The notes: generated from the letters alone by a model not told the origin. Numbered from the stretch's first letter, positions 36,609-45,668 are shown. The stretch: 64,000 bases of DNA from DATKHR01 sp036557365 (GCA_036557365.1 DATBHR010000092.1:357065-421064), one strand, 5' to 3'. Made by a program: numbers and translations.

Positions 36609-38549
36609 ATGAAGTTGGCTGCTCTCGTCGCGTCGCTGAGCCTGGTACTTCCGCTTTCTGCGGCGGCCCAGTCGAAGCCCGATCGCACTGCTGATGCCTA
36701 CTCGCAGTTCCTGCTCGGGCATCATCTCGACGAAGCAGATGACGAAGCCGGCGCGATCGCAGCCTACAAGAAGGCGATGGAGCTCGATCCGACGGCGGCT
36801 GAAATTCCAGCCGAGCTCGCCGCTTTGTACCTTCGCGAGAACAACATTCAGGATGCAATCACGCTCGCCGAGCAGGCTCTGAAGATCGAGCCGGCCAATC
36901 ACGAAGCGAATCGCGTCCTCGGCGTGATCAATGCGGCGCTCGCCGAGAACGGCCGCGGCAGCAACAACGCCGACAAAGCGATCAAATACCTCGAGGCGGC
37001 GACCGCAGGCCTCGGCACGGAGTCCGACCCGAACGTTCGTGCGACGCTGGCGCGCCTCTACATCGCGACAAAGCAGTACGAGAAGGCCATTCCGCTGCTG
37101 ACGACGCTCGTCAACGAGCAGCCAGGCTGGCAGGATGGTCCGCTGCTGCTGGCGCAGGCGTATTCGTCCGCTGGTCGGACGGACGAAGCGATCTCGTGGC
37201 TCGAGGAACACACCGAAGACGACCCGCGACTCCTTCCGACGCTCGGCGAGTTCTACGAACGCGAGCGCCGCTGGAAAGATGCGGCCGACGTGTACGGGCG
37301 CGCCGTTCAGCAGGCGCCGCGAAGCACGGAGCTGAAGGCGCGCTACGCGTCGGCGCTCGTCAACGCGGGTGGACGCGACAACCTGGTCAAGGCGCGCGAG
37401 CTGCTGACCGGACTCACGCCGACGCGGCCGGGCGAGCAGGCCAGGGTTCTCTATCTCCTCTCGCAGACGGAGCGCCGGCTCGGTGATTCGAAGGCCGCGG
37501 AGTCGACCGCGCGCCGCGTCATCGCGCAGAACGCGAAGAGCCCGTGGGGTTATTACGCGCTGGCTGAAGCGCTCGAATCGCGCCAGGACTTCGACGGCGT
37601 CGTGAAGGAACTGGCGCCGATCGTCGCACAGTACAGTGGTCCGTCGGCTGATCCGTCCTTCGATGTCGGCCTGCTGCTGCCGCATCTCGGATTCGCGTAC
37701 CAGGAACTCGGACAGCACGACAAAGCGATCGCCACCTTCGAGGACGCCTACAAGCGCGATCCGAAGGATCCGGCGGTTGCGGCGTATCTTGCCGACGCGA
37801 ATCTCGCGGCGAAAAAATATTCGGCCGTGCTCGACGTCACAAAGGCGGCACTCGCCGACAACCCCGACGATCTCCGTCTCGTCAGGCTGCAGGCGCAGGC
37901 GCTGCGATACACCGGCAAGGCCGATCAGGGCGCCGTCGAACTCGAGGCGGCCGTTCGCGCGCATGCCGACGACCCGACCGGCTACATGGCGCTCGCGCAG
38001 TTCTACGGCGACATCGATCGCGGTGCGCAGGCCATCCGCGTCCTGCAAGAGGCGCAGACGAAGTTCCCCGACGACACGACCGTGACCTTCGAGCTCGGCG
38101 CCACTCTCGATCGGCAGAAACGGTTCGCCGACGCCGAAGCCACATTCAAAGGCCTGATTCAGCGCGATCCTGAAAACGCCGCGGCGCTCAATTACCTCGG
38201 CTACATGCTCGCGGAACGCGGGGAGCGTCTCGACGAATCGGTCAACCTCGTGAAGAAGGCGCTCGAGCTCGATCCCGACAACGGCTCGTACCTCGATTCG
38301 CTCGGCTGGGCGTACTACAAAGCCGACAAGCTGGATCTGGCCGAGGGCAGCCTCCGCCGTGCCGCTGATCAGCTCAAGACGAATTCCGTCATCCAGGATC
38401 ATTATGGCGACGTCCTGCTGAAGCTCGGACGCTACGAAGACGCCATCGGCGCGTTCACACGGGCGCTGAACGGCGACGGCGATTCGATCGATCGCGGCGA
38501 CATCGAAAAGAAAGTCCGCACCGCCAGGCAAAAGCTGAACAAGAAATGA
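36609..38549 (+). CDS. Periplasmic TPR-repeat protein
   Basis: A 646-residue protein with a signal peptide (MKLAALVASLSLVLPLSAAAQS) and TPR repeats over nearly its whole length; examples are EAGAIAAYKKAMELDPTAAE, DKAIATFEDAYKRDPKD and ENAAALNYLGYMLAERGERL. At least a dozen helix-turn-helix units can be counted. TPR proteins are scaffolds for envelope assembly complexes. It overlaps the LolB-like lipoprotein gene by 4 bp (ATGA), which points to an outer-membrane role. The ORF could be opened to 36504, but the ATG at 36609 has the signal peptide and the promoter. Confidence 0.88.
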   Translation: MKLAALVASLSLVLPLSAAAQSKPDRTADAYSQFLLGHHLDEADDEAGAIAAYKKAMELDPTAAEIPAELAALYLRENNIQDAITLAEQALKIEPANHEANRVLGVINAALAENGRGSNNADKAIKYLEAATAGLGTESDPNVRATLARLYIATKQYEKAIPLLTTLVNEQPGWQDGPLLLAQAYSSAGRTDEAISWLEEHTEDDPRLLPTLGEFYERERRWKDAADVYGRAVQQAPRSTELKARYASALVNAGGRDNLVKARELLTGLTPTRPGEQARVLYLLSQTERRLGDSKAAESTARRVIAQNAKSPWGYYALAEALESRQDFDGVVKELAPIVAQYSGPSADPSFDVGLLLPHLGFAYQELGQHDKAIATFEDAYKRDPKDPAVAAYLADANLAAKKYSAVLDVTKAALADNPDDLRLVRLQAQALRYTGKADQGAVELEAAVRAHADDPTGYMALAQFYGDIDRGAQAIRVLQEAQTKFPDDTTVTFELGATLDRQKRFADAEATFKGLIQRDPENAAALNYLGYMLAERGERLDESVNLVKKALELDPDNGSYLDSLGWAYYKADKLDLAEGSLRRAADQLKTNSVIQDHYGDVLLKLGRYEDAIGAFTRALNGDGDSIDRGDIEKKVRTARQKLNKK

Positions 38550-39427
38550 CGCGTCCCCAGCACGGCGTTCCGAGGACGCCGCGTCGAGCCGGGACACATC
38601 GCGTTGCGTGCCGAGTCGGCAGCGTACTGCTCGTCGCGCTGCTCTGCGGCGGATGCGCGCCGTCGCTGATGAAGCTGCCGTCCGCAGCCGGCGCGCCCGC
38701 GTCCGACGCCGGCGCCGCGCTCCGCGACGCAACGTCGACCTGCCGCGGTATATCGACGATGAGCGCGGAGCTCGGTGTGAGCGGCTCGATTGGCGGACAG
38801 GGTGTTCGCGGCCGCATGCTGGTTGGACTCGCCGCTCCCGCGTCCGCCAGGCTCGAGGCGGTCGCGCCGTTCGGGCAGCCCGCCTTCATCTTCGTCGCGC
38901 GCGGCGACGACGCAACGCTGCTGCTGCCGCGCGACGATCGGGTTCTTCAGCACGGCAAATCAGAAGCGGTGCTCGAAGCGGTCGCCGGCGTTCCATTGGC
39001 GGCAGCCGATCTTCGGTCGGCGCTCACCGGTTGTTCCACGTCGACGAGTGATACAGGCAAGATGGCCGGCGACGACTGGCGCATCATGACCGACGGCCCG
39101 AGCGAGCTGTACCTGCACCGTGAGTCCCATTCGGGACCGTGGCAGCTCGTGGCCGTCGTCCATCGCGATACCAACGGTTCCGGTTGGCGTGCCGAATATC
39201 GTGATTTTCAGAGCGGACTGCCACGCGCGGTGCGCCTCGCGAGTCTCGACGCGTCGCGCTTCGATCTTCGTTTGCTTCTCTCGCAGCTCGAGATCAACAC
39301 GACGCTCGGTGCAGATGTCTTTCAGGTGACGATTCCGCCGACCGCCGCTCCCATCTCGCTTGCCGAGCTGAAGGCGTCCAGCCCGCTCCGCGGAAAAAGC
39401 GATCGCGGCAGCGATGGCGCAAAGTAG
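38546..39427 (+). CDS. LolB-like outer-membrane lipoprotein (DUF4292-like)
   Basis: A 293-residue predicted lipoprotein; the hydrophobic segment VGSVLLVALLCGGC ends at the likely lipidated Cys. The rest looks like a LolA/LolB beta half-barrel: GQGVRGRMLVGLAAPASARLEAVAPFGQPAFIFVARGDDATLLLP and a later VAVVHRDTNGSGWRAEYRDF. The order LolB-like, ispE, (tRNA-Gln), prs matches lolB-ispE-prs of enterobacteria, which strengthens a lipoprotein-insertion role. The N-terminus is long and basic before the hydrophobic part; a later start is possible. It overlaps ispE by 14 bp. Confidence 0.75.
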   Translation: MTRPQHGVPRTPRRAGTHRVACRVGSVLLVALLCGGCAPSLMKLPSAAGAPASDAGAALRDATSTCRGISTMSAELGVSGSIGGQGVRGRMLVGLAAPASARLEAVAPFGQPAFIFVARGDDATLLLPRDDRVLQHGKSEAVLEAVAGVPLAAADLRSALTGCSTSTSDTGKMAGDDWRIMTDGPSELYLHRESHSGPWQLVAVVHRDTNGSGWRAEYRDFQSGLPRAVRLASLDASRFDLRLLLSQLEINTTLGADVFQVTIPPTAAPISLAELKASSPLRGKSDRGSDGAK

Positions 39428-40277
39428 ATTCGCATCGCGCGCGCGCGCGTTCGCAAAAATCAACCTCTCACTGCGGGTCGTCGGCACGCGTCCCGACGGC
39501 TATCACGAGCTGAGGACGATTTTTCAGTCCATCGGTCTGCACGACACGTTGACGGTCCGATCGACGTCCGGTCCCTTCCGTCTGACCTGCAGCGATCCGT
39601 CGTGTCCGGAGGATGCCAGCAATCTCGTATGGCGCGCAGCCGAAGCCGTGTGGGAGGCGAGCAAGCGCCGCGGCGGTCTGCGCGATGTTGCGATTCACAT
39701 CGAGAAGCGCATTCCGATGCAGGCGGGGCTCGGCGGCGGCAGCAGCGACGCCGCGGCCGCGATTCGCCTGCTCGGCGCACGGTGGAAGGTGCCGGACGAC
39801 CGTCAGCGTGCGATCGGCGCCGCGCTCGGCGCCGATGTTCCATATTTTTTTGAGGGCGGAACAGCGCTCGGGCTCAATCGTGGCGATCAGATCGTTCCGC
39901 TGCTCGAACGTCAGCCGGCGTGGGTCGTCGTCGCGGTGCCGACGTTTGGAATCAGCACGAAGGAGGCGTTCGCCTGGTTCGACCGGTTGCCGCGTCGTCT
40001 GCGCGACGCGCCCAGTGCGGCCAACGACCTCCAGCGTGCCGTCGAACGTCGCCATCCGGAGGTCGGGCGCTTCACCAAGGTACTTCGCCGACAGGGCGCA
40101 GAGCTCGCCGCGATGTCGGGCAGCGGATCCGCGGTCTTCGGGCTGTTTCGGCGCAGGATCGACGCCGATCGAGCCGCTGTCGCGCTCGGAACGCGCGCGC
40201 GGGCCACCGTAGCGTCGCGCGTCTTCGTGACGAGAACAATCGACCGTGAACGCTACCAGAGACTTGCCGCCAAGTAA
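39414..40277 (+). CDS. ispE: IspE, 4-diphosphocytidyl-2-C-methyl-D-erythritol kinase
   Basis: A 287-residue GHMP kinase of the MEP isoprenoid pathway. AFAKINLSLRVVGTRPDGYHEL is the family opening with catalytic Lys and Asp region, MQAGLGGGSSDAAAAIRLL is the ATP loop, and AMSGSGSAVFGLF is GHMP motif 3. It overlaps the upstream lipoprotein gene, so they are co-translated. The ispDF fusion for two other MEP steps is 13 kb downstream. Confidence 0.96.
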   Translation: MAQSRFASRARAFAKINLSLRVVGTRPDGYHELRTIFQSIGLHDTLTVRSTSGPFRLTCSDPSCPEDASNLVWRAAEAVWEASKRRGGLRDVAIHIEKRIPMQAGLGGGSSDAAAAIRLLGARWKVPDDRQRAIGAALGADVPYFFEGGTALGLNRGDQIVPLLERQPAWVVVAVPTFGISTKEAFAWFDRLPRRLRDAPSAANDLQRAVERRHPEVGRFTKVLRRQGAELAAMSGSGSAVFGLFRRRIDADRAAVALGTRARATVASRVFVTRTIDRERYQRLAAK

Positions 40278-40360
40278 GGCCATCGGATACACTTAGCCTC
40301 TTGCGCTGCGTGATTCGGGCCGCACCTGAGGTCAACCTCTTTCAAACAGCCGGAACGTGT

Positions 40361-40435
40361 TGGGGCGTGGCCAAGCGGTAAGGCGCGGGACTTTGGATCC
40401 CGTATTCGAAGGTTCGAATCCTTCCGCCCCAGCCA
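40361..40435 (+). tRNA. tRNA-Gln (anticodon TTG)
   Basis: A 75-nt cloverleaf: acceptor TGGGGCG/CGCCCCA, D-arm GGCCAAGCGGTAAGGC, anticodon stem GGGAC-TTTGGAT-CCC with anticodon TTG, T-arm GGTTCGAATCC, discriminator G and encoded CCA. It lies between ispE and prs, a common place for tRNA-Gln. Confidence 0.96.
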
Positions 40436-40459
40436 CTGCGTGCGAGGGCCGTGTCAGCA

Positions 40460-41437
40460 ATGGGTGACCCTTTCATGGCGACTGGGTTCGGGGAGTTGAA
40501 GGTTTTTTCGGGCAGCGCGCACGCGGAGCTGACGCGTCAGATCGCGTCGTTCCTGGGCGTTCCCGTCGGTCAATCGCGTCTCCGTCGGTTTCCCGACACC
40601 GAGGTGTCGTTTCAGATCGACGAGAACATCCGCGGCACCGACGTGTTCATCGTTCAGCCGACGTGCGCCAGCCAGACGGGATCGGTCGATCAGCACCTCG
40701 TGGAACTGCTGATCATGATCGATGCGTTCCGCCGGTCGTCGGCGGCGCGCATCACGGCCGTGCTGCCGTATTACGGCTACGCACGGCAGGATCGCAAGGA
40801 CAAGCCGCGCGTGCCGATTTCGGCCAAGCTCGTCGCCAACGTGCTGAGCGCGGCCGGAACCAATCGCGTGCTGACGATGGATCTGCACAAGGCGCAGATT
40901 CAGGGGTTCTTTGACATCCCGGTGGATCATCTGTTCGCGGCGCCGGTGATCATCGATTACCTGTCACGGCTCGATTATCCGAAGCTGACGATCGTCTCGC
41001 CGGATGCGGGCGGCGCCGAGCGCGCGCGAGCGTATGCGAAGCGCCTCGGGGCCGAGCTCGCGATCATCGACAAGCGGCGCACCGACGACGGCACCGCGGA
41101 GGTGATGAACGTGATCGGCGATGTCGGAGGTCGCACCTGCATCCTCCAGGACGACATCATCGACACGGCCGGGACGATTACGAAGAGCGCGTCGGCGCTC
41201 AAGGCGAACGGCGCCGAGCGCGTGTTCGCGTGCGCCGTGCACGGAGTTTTGTCGGGGCCTGCGATCGAGCGTATCGACAAATCGCCGATCGATCAGCTGA
41301 TCGTGACCAATACGATTCCGCTGTCGCCGGCGGGCGAGGCGTGCAGCAAGATCCGCGTGCTCTCGGTGGCGCGCCTGCTCGGACAGGCGATCAAGAGCAT
41401 TCACGAAGAGACGTCGGTATCGTCGTTGTTCGTGTAG
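40460..41437 (+). CDS. prs: Ribose-phosphate pyrophosphokinase (PRPP synthetase)
   Basis: Makes PRPP from ribose 5-phosphate and ATP. About 325 residues. ELKVFSGSAHAELTRQIA, the ATP loop YYGYARQDRKDKPR and the PRPP loop ILQDDIIDTAGTI are all present. Starts GTG 40451, ATG 40460 and ATG 40475 are in frame; I prefer 40460 because GAGGG lies at a usable distance, but 40475 gives the most typical N-terminus. The stop codon TAG is also the first three bases of a nonamer array. Confidence 0.95.
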   Translation: MGDPFMATGFGELKVFSGSAHAELTRQIASFLGVPVGQSRLRRFPDTEVSFQIDENIRGTDVFIVQPTCASQTGSVDQHLVELLIMIDAFRRSSAARITAVLPYYGYARQDRKDKPRVPISAKLVANVLSAAGTNRVLTMDLHKAQIQGFFDIPVDHLFAAPVIIDYLSRLDYPKLTIVSPDAGGAERARAYAKRLGAELAIIDKRRTDDGTAEVMNVIGDVGGRTCILQDDIIDTAGTITKSASALKANGAERVFACAVHGVLSGPAIERIDKSPIDQLIVTNTIPLSPAGEACSKIRVLSVARLLGQAIKSIHEETSVSSLFV

Positions 41438-41480
41438 GTCGGGTAGGTCACGTTTGGTCGGGTAGGTCGGGTAGGACGCG
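41435..41480 (+). repeat. Five tandem degenerate nonamers (TAGGTCGGG) at the prs stop
   Basis: Units TAGGTCGGG, TAGGTCACG, TTTGGTCGGG (10 nt), TAGGTCGGG and TAGGACGCG run without gaps. The first TAG is the prs stop codon. No inverted arm is present before rplY at 41498. Confidence 0.7.
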
Positions 41481-41497
41481 AAAAGTAGGACGGACTT

Positions 41498-42190
41498 ATG
41501 GAAGCGGTACTCGAAGCAACAACGCGCGACACGATTGGGAAGAACGAGGCTCGTCGTACACGAGCGGCCGGCCGCGTGCCCGGTGTGCTGTACGGCGAGG
41601 GGAAGAACGCGACGCCGATTTCGGTCGATCCGCGGTCGCTCCTGAAAATTCTTCACTCGGAGTCGGGCGCGAACACGCTCATCTCGCTGAAGATGGCCGG
41701 AGCGGGCGACGCCCGTGTGCTGGTGAAGGACTTTCAGCTCGATCCGGTGACGCACCAGGTGCTTCACGCGGACTTCTATCGCGTTGCGATGGACAAGATG
41801 CTGGAAATCACCGTCCCCATCACGATCAAGGGCGAGCCGAAGGGCGTCAAGCAGCAGGGCGGTATCCTCGAGTTCATCCGACGCGAGATCGTCGTCTCGT
41901 GCCTGCCGTCGGACATTCCCGAGCACGTCGAAGTGGACGTCAGCGAGCTGATGCTGCACCAGGGCATCCGTCTTCGCGATGTGGCGACCAATCCGAAGTG
42001 GAAGCCGGTCACGGAAAGCGACGCGATGCTCGTCCACGTGATCATGCCGAAGGCCGAAGAGGCGCCGGCGGCGACCGAAGCGGCTGCTGCCACGACTGCG
42101 ACGACCGCAGCCGCGCCGGCGGAGCCCGAAGTCATCAAGCGCGGCAAGAAGGAAGACGAGGGCGAGACGAAGGACGAGAAGAAGAAGTAG
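41498..42190 (+). CDS. rplY: 50S ribosomal protein L25, long Ctc form
   Basis: A 230-residue two-domain L25/TL5/Ctc protein that binds 5S rRNA. The N-terminal domain has ARRTRAAGRVPGVLYGEGKN; the C-terminal domain has KGEPKGVKQQGGILEFIRRE. An Ala-rich then Lys/Glu-rich low-complexity tail follows from about residue 183 (KAEEAPAATEAAAAT... ending KKK). The order prs-rplY-pth is widespread. Confidence 0.96.
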   Translation: MEAVLEATTRDTIGKNEARRTRAAGRVPGVLYGEGKNATPISVDPRSLLKILHSESGANTLISLKMAGAGDARVLVKDFQLDPVTHQVLHADFYRVAMDKMLEITVPITIKGEPKGVKQQGGILEFIRREIVVSCLPSDIPEHVEVDVSELMLHQGIRLRDVATNPKWKPVTESDAMLVHVIMPKAEEAPAATEAAAATTATTAAAPAEPEVIKRGKKEDEGETKDEKKK

Positions 42191-42204
42191 TTTCGTCCAC
42201 CAGC

Positions 42205-42807
42205 ATGAAAGCTATCGTCGGCCTGGGCAATCCCGGGCCGCGTTACAGGGTGACGAGGCACAACGTCGGCTTCATCGTCCTCGACGAGCTCGCGCGGCGT
42301 GCGGCGATTCGGTTCGAGGCCGCGCCGGCAGACGCGTTGATGGCGCGATGGCGGGCGCAGCAGGGGGCGTGGCGGGCCGGCATGACCGGCGACGTCCTGC
42401 TGGTGAAGCCGCTGACCTTCATGAATCTCAGCGGGCGGGCGGTCGGCGATCTCGTGCGGTACTACAAGGTCGACGTCGACGACACGCTGGTGATTCTCGA
42501 CGAGGTGCAGCTGCCACTCGGCAAGATTCGCGCGCGGGCGCGCGGATCGGCAGGCGGCCACAACGGGTTGAAGTCGGTCATCGAGCAGCTCGGCGCGGAA
42601 GTGCCGAGACTGCGGATGGGCGTCGGGCGCGGTGATTCGCGGCGGGATCTGGCGGATCACGTGCTCTCAACGTTCGAGGCCGACGAAGAGGCGGAGGTGG
42701 AGCGCATGACATCGCGCGCCGCCGACGCTGCGGAAACGTTCATCACCGACGGGATCGCCGCGGTGATGAACCAGTTCAACGGCGGCGATCCGGCAACAAC
42801 TGAATAG
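42205..42807 (+). CDS. pth: Peptidyl-tRNA hydrolase
   Basis: A 200-residue enzyme that frees tRNA from prematurely released peptidyl-tRNA. GLGNPGPRYRVTRHNVGF contains catalytic His, KPLTFMNLSG binds the peptide end, and GSAGGHNGLKSV is the third motif. The ATG at 42205 starts 14 bp after rplY; the longer frame from 41230 is a shadow of prs/rplY. Confidence 0.97.
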   Translation: MKAIVGLGNPGPRYRVTRHNVGFIVLDELARRAAIRFEAAPADALMARWRAQQGAWRAGMTGDVLLVKPLTFMNLSGRAVGDLVRYYKVDVDDTLVILDEVQLPLGKIRARARGSAGGHNGLKSVIEQLGAEVPRLRMGVGRGDSRRDLADHVLSTFEADEEAEVERMTSRAADAAETFITDGIAAVMNQFNGGDPATTE

Positions 42808-42851
42808 CGCGCCTCGCGCGCCAACCTGCCACTACGGTGGCCCTTCGCAAT

Positions 42852-42945
42852 GCGGATTGCGGATTGAGGATTGCGGATTCGAATCGCGGCCTGAGTTGAG
42901 GATTGCAGACGAATCCGCAATTCAAATCCGCCCCCCGCAATCCGC
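42852..42945. repeat. Inverted heptamer array (GCGGATT/AATCCGC) between pth and rpsF
   Basis: Left arm: GCGGATT, GCGGATT, GAGGATT, GCGGATT in tandem (42852-42879). Right arm: AATCCGC at 42912, 42925 and 42939 with C-rich filler. A CGAATCGCGGCCTGAGTTGAGG segment lies between. Together they can fold into an imperfect hairpin across the 171-bp spacer before the rpsF ATG. Confidence 0.75.
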
Positions 42946-42978
42946 ACGCCGCATTGTGATGGTCCTTGGGAGAACGAC

Positions 42979-43437
42979 ATGGCTGCAGCAGCCGCACGAC
43001 AGTACGAGCTCGTCTACATCCTTCCACCCGACACGACCGAACAGCAGGCCGCCGAACTGCACGAGCAGATCGACGGCGTCGTGTCCCGCCTGCACGGGAC
43101 GATCGAAAAGACCGAGAACTGGGGCCGCAAGAAGCTGGCCTATGACATCGGGCCGTTCAAGGAAGGCGTCTACGTCCTCGAAGTGATCAACGGATCGGGC
43201 GATCTCATGAAAGAGCTCGATCGCCGTCTGCGGGTCATCGACGCCGTGGTCCGCCACATGATCGTCCGCGTGGACGAAGAAAAGAAGGTCGTCGACCGCA
43301 CGCGATCGAAGCGGCAGAGCGAATCGGAGCGCCGGCGCGTCAAGCGCGGCCTGCCGCCGCAGCGCCAGCCAGGAGAAGCGCGTCCCCAGGACCGCGACGA
43401 TATCGACGACGAGCGATTCGACGGAGCGGAGGTTTAA
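42979..43437 (+). CDS. rpsF: 30S ribosomal protein S6
   Basis: A 152-residue ribosomal protein that pairs with S18 on the 30S platform. YELVYILPPDTTEQ, NWGRKKLAYDI and the C-terminal MIVRVDEEKK are standard. The tail from about residue 105 is longer than in E. coli and very basic/acidic (RSKRQSESERRRVKRG). It is followed 3 bp later by rpsR; no ssb gene lies between, unlike many bacteria. Confidence 0.96.
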   Translation: MAAAAARQYELVYILPPDTTEQQAAELHEQIDGVVSRLHGTIEKTENWGRKKLAYDIGPFKEGVYVLEVINGSGDLMKELDRRLRVIDAVVRHMIVRVDEEKKVVDRTRSKRQSESERRRVKRGLPPQRQPGEARPQDRDDIDDERFDGAEV

Positions 43438-43440
43438 GTC

Positions 43441-43740
43441 ATGCCATTTGGACAAAAGCGATCGGGCGGCCGTGGGAAGAAGAGCGACAAGAAGGGCGGC
43501 GACAAGGCTCAGGGCCAGCGTCGCACGCTGTTCCGCCGCCGCAAGGTCTGTAAGTTCTGCGCCGACAAGATCGACGACATCAACTACAAGGACGTCAAGT
43601 TGATCGGTCCCTTCGTTCCTGAACGCGGCAAGATTCTGCCGCGGCGGATTTCGGGGACGTGCGCGATGCATCAGCGCAAGCTGCAGACGGCGATCAAGCG
43701 CGCGCGGCAAATCGCGCTGGTCCCCTACGTCACCGATTAG
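43441..43740 (+). CDS. rpsR: 30S ribosomal protein S18
   Basis: A 99-residue protein with a Lys/Gly-rich N-terminal extension (RSGGRGKKSDKKGGDKAQ) and the S18 core RRRKVCKFCADKIDDINYKD. The CKFC pair suggests zinc binding. RRISGTCAMHQRKLQTAIKRARQIALVPY is cut short here: the ending with IALVPYV is canonical. The stop is followed directly by an octamer array. Confidence 0.96.
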   Translation: MPFGQKRSGGRGKKSDKKGGDKAQGQRRTLFRRRKVCKFCADKIDDINYKDVKLIGPFVPERGKILPRRISGTCAMHQRKLQTAIKRARQIALVPYVTD

Positions 43741-43748
43741 CAATTGAG

Positions 43749-43820
43749 AGTTGGTGAGTTGGAGAATTGGTGACTTGGTCAGGCGAATTCTCGCCGGATT
43801 CACCAAATCACCAACTCCCT
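43749..43820. repeat. Inverted octamer array (NNTTGGTG) between rpsR and rplI
   Basis: Left: AGTTGGTG, AGTTGGAG, AATTGGTG, ACTTGGTC (43749-43780). Centre: a perfect GGCGA-ATTC-TCGCC hairpin (43782-43795). Right: GATTCACC, AAATCACC, AACTCCCT (43797-43820). The arms pair imperfectly and fill the rpsR-rplI spacer. Confidence 0.8.
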
Positions 43821-43845
43821 GATTCCGAACTCTCCTGAGGTTCAT

Positions 43846-44292
43846 ATGGAAGTCATCCTGAGAGAACACGTCGACAATCTTGGCCGCCGCGGCGAAATCG
43901 TGAAGGTCGCCGACGGCTACGCGCGAAATTTCCTGCTGCCCCGCAAGCTGGCACTTGTGGCGACGCAAGGGAACAAGCAGCGCATCGAGCGCGAGCGCGC
44001 GAAGTTCGAGGCGAAAGAAGCCGAGGAGCGAAAAGTCGCCGAAGCGCTGGCTGCGCGCATGGCGGACGTCCCCGTCGAGATCGCACGCAAGGTCGGCGAG
44101 ACCGAGGCGCTCTACGGATCGGTGACGTCGAGCGACATCGCCGATGCGCTCAAGGCGAAGGGCGTCGATCTCGATCGACGCAAGATCCAGTTGCAGGAAC
44201 CGATCAAGCGAATCGGCGAATTCGACATCCCCGTTCGGTTGCAGCGCGACGTGACTGCAACGATCAAAGTCAAGGTCGTGCCGGAAGCGTAG
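43846..44292 (+). CDS. rplI: 50S ribosomal protein L9
   Basis: A 148-residue protein with the L9 N-terminal domain (MEVILREHVDNLGRRGEIVKVADGYARNFLLPR), the long connecting helix and the C-terminal 23S-binding domain (GETEALYGSVTSSDIADAL). Length is normal. It is followed by dnaB, as in many bacteria. Confidence 0.97.
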   Translation: MEVILREHVDNLGRRGEIVKVADGYARNFLLPRKLALVATQGNKQRIERERAKFEAKEAEERKVAEALAARMADVPVEIARKVGETEALYGSVTSSDIADALKAKGVDLDRRKIQLQEPIKRIGEFDIPVRLQRDVTATIKVKVVPEA

Positions 44293-44315
44293 AATGCTCG
44301 TGTCGAAGCGCTGAG

Positions 44316-45668
44316 ATGCCGGACACCGCAGTCGCCGAACGGACCCTTCCGCACAATCTCGAAGCGGAGCGGTCCGTTCTCGGCGCCATCCTGCTGCACA
44401 ATGACGCGTTCAACCTGGCGGCCGAGGTCATCGACGCCGGAGACTTCTTTCGCGACGCACACCGCCGAATCTTCGACAAGATGGTCGCGCTCTCCGAGCG
44501 CGGCCAGGCCATCGACCTCGTCACGCTGAAAGAAGAGCTCTCGCGTTCCAGCGACCTCGACGAAGTCGGCGGCCCCGCCTATATCGCGGCGCTCGTCGAT
44601 GGTGTTCCGCGATCGACCAACGTCGAGCACTACGCGCGGATCATCAAAGAGAAGGCCACGCTCCGCAATCTCATCTTCGCCGCCAACAAGATCGTGGCGA
44701 CCGCGTACGAGGCAGAGGACGAAGCCGACGTTGTTCTCGATCACGCCGAGCATGCGATCTTCGCCATCGCCGACGACAAAATCCGCGACGGATTCGTTTC
44801 GCTCAAGGACCTCGCCCAGGGCAGCCTCGACACCATCGAAAAGCTCCATGCCCACAAGGAGCTGATCACCGGCGTTCCGAGCGGCTTCACCGATCTGGAC
44901 GAGATGACCTCGGGACTGCAGTCCGGGGATCTCGTCATCGTCGCCGCGCGCCCGTCGATGGGAAAGACGAGCCTCGTCCTGAACATCGCGCAGCATGTCG
45001 GCACGAAGACCGACATGACGGTTGGCGTGTTCAGCCTCGAAATGTCGAAGGAACAGCTGTTCCTGCGCATGCTGACGGGCGAAGCGCGGATCGACGCGCA
45101 CCGGCTCCGCGGCGGATTTCTCGGCGAACGCGACTGGGGCAAGCTGTCGCATGCGATCGGGACGTTGAGCGAGGCCAAGATCTTCATCGACGACACACCG
45201 TCCATCGGCGTCCTCGAGATGCGCGCGAAGTGCCGGCGTCTCGCCTCCGAGCACGGCCTGAACCTCGTCATCGTCGACTACATCCAGCTGATGCAGGGGC
45301 GTGGCCGTTTCGAGAACCGCACGCTCGAACTCGCGTCCATCTCGCGTTCGCTGAAGGGGCTCGCGAAGGAGCTGAGCGTTCCGATCGTCGTGCTCTCGCA
45401 GTTGAGCCGCGCGCCCGAATCGCGCTCGGATCATCGGCCGCAGCTGTCCGACCTGCGTGAGTCCGGCGCGCTCGAGCAGGACGCCGATGTCGTCGTCTTC
45501 ATCTACCGTGAAGATATGTACGCGGACAAGAGTCAGCCGCCGACCGATGCACAAGGTGTCGCCGAGCTGATCATCGCCAAGCAGCGCAACGGTCCGACCG
45601 GGATCGTCCGCCTGGCGTTCATCAGAGAGTTCACGCGCTTCGAGAACCTGGCCGCCGGCCCGGCGTAG
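44316..45668 (+). CDS. dnaB: Replicative DNA helicase DnaB
   Basis: A 450-residue hexameric fork helicase. The N-terminal domain begins LPHNLEAERSVLGAILLH; the RecA core has Walker A AARPSMGKTS and Walker B VIVDYIQLMQG. The arginine-finger region SQLSRAPE and the final LIIAKQRNGPTG are intact. No intein interrupts it. Confidence 0.97.
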   Translation: MPDTAVAERTLPHNLEAERSVLGAILLHNDAFNLAAEVIDAGDFFRDAHRRIFDKMVALSERGQAIDLVTLKEELSRSSDLDEVGGPAYIAALVDGVPRSTNVEHYARIIKEKATLRNLIFAANKIVATAYEAEDEADVVLDHAEHAIFAIADDKIRDGFVSLKDLAQGSLDTIEKLHAHKELITGVPSGFTDLDEMTSGLQSGDLVIVAARPSMGKTSLVLNIAQHVGTKTDMTVGVFSLEMSKEQLFLRMLTGEARIDAHRLRGGFLGERDWGKLSHAIGTLSEAKIFIDDTPSIGVLEMRAKCRRLASEHGLNLVIVDYIQLMQGRGRFENRTLELASISRSLKGLAKELSVPIVVLSQLSRAPESRSDHRPQLSDLRESGALEQDADVVVFIYREDMYADKSQPPTDAQGVAELIIAKQRNGPTGIVRLAFIREFTRFENLAAGPA

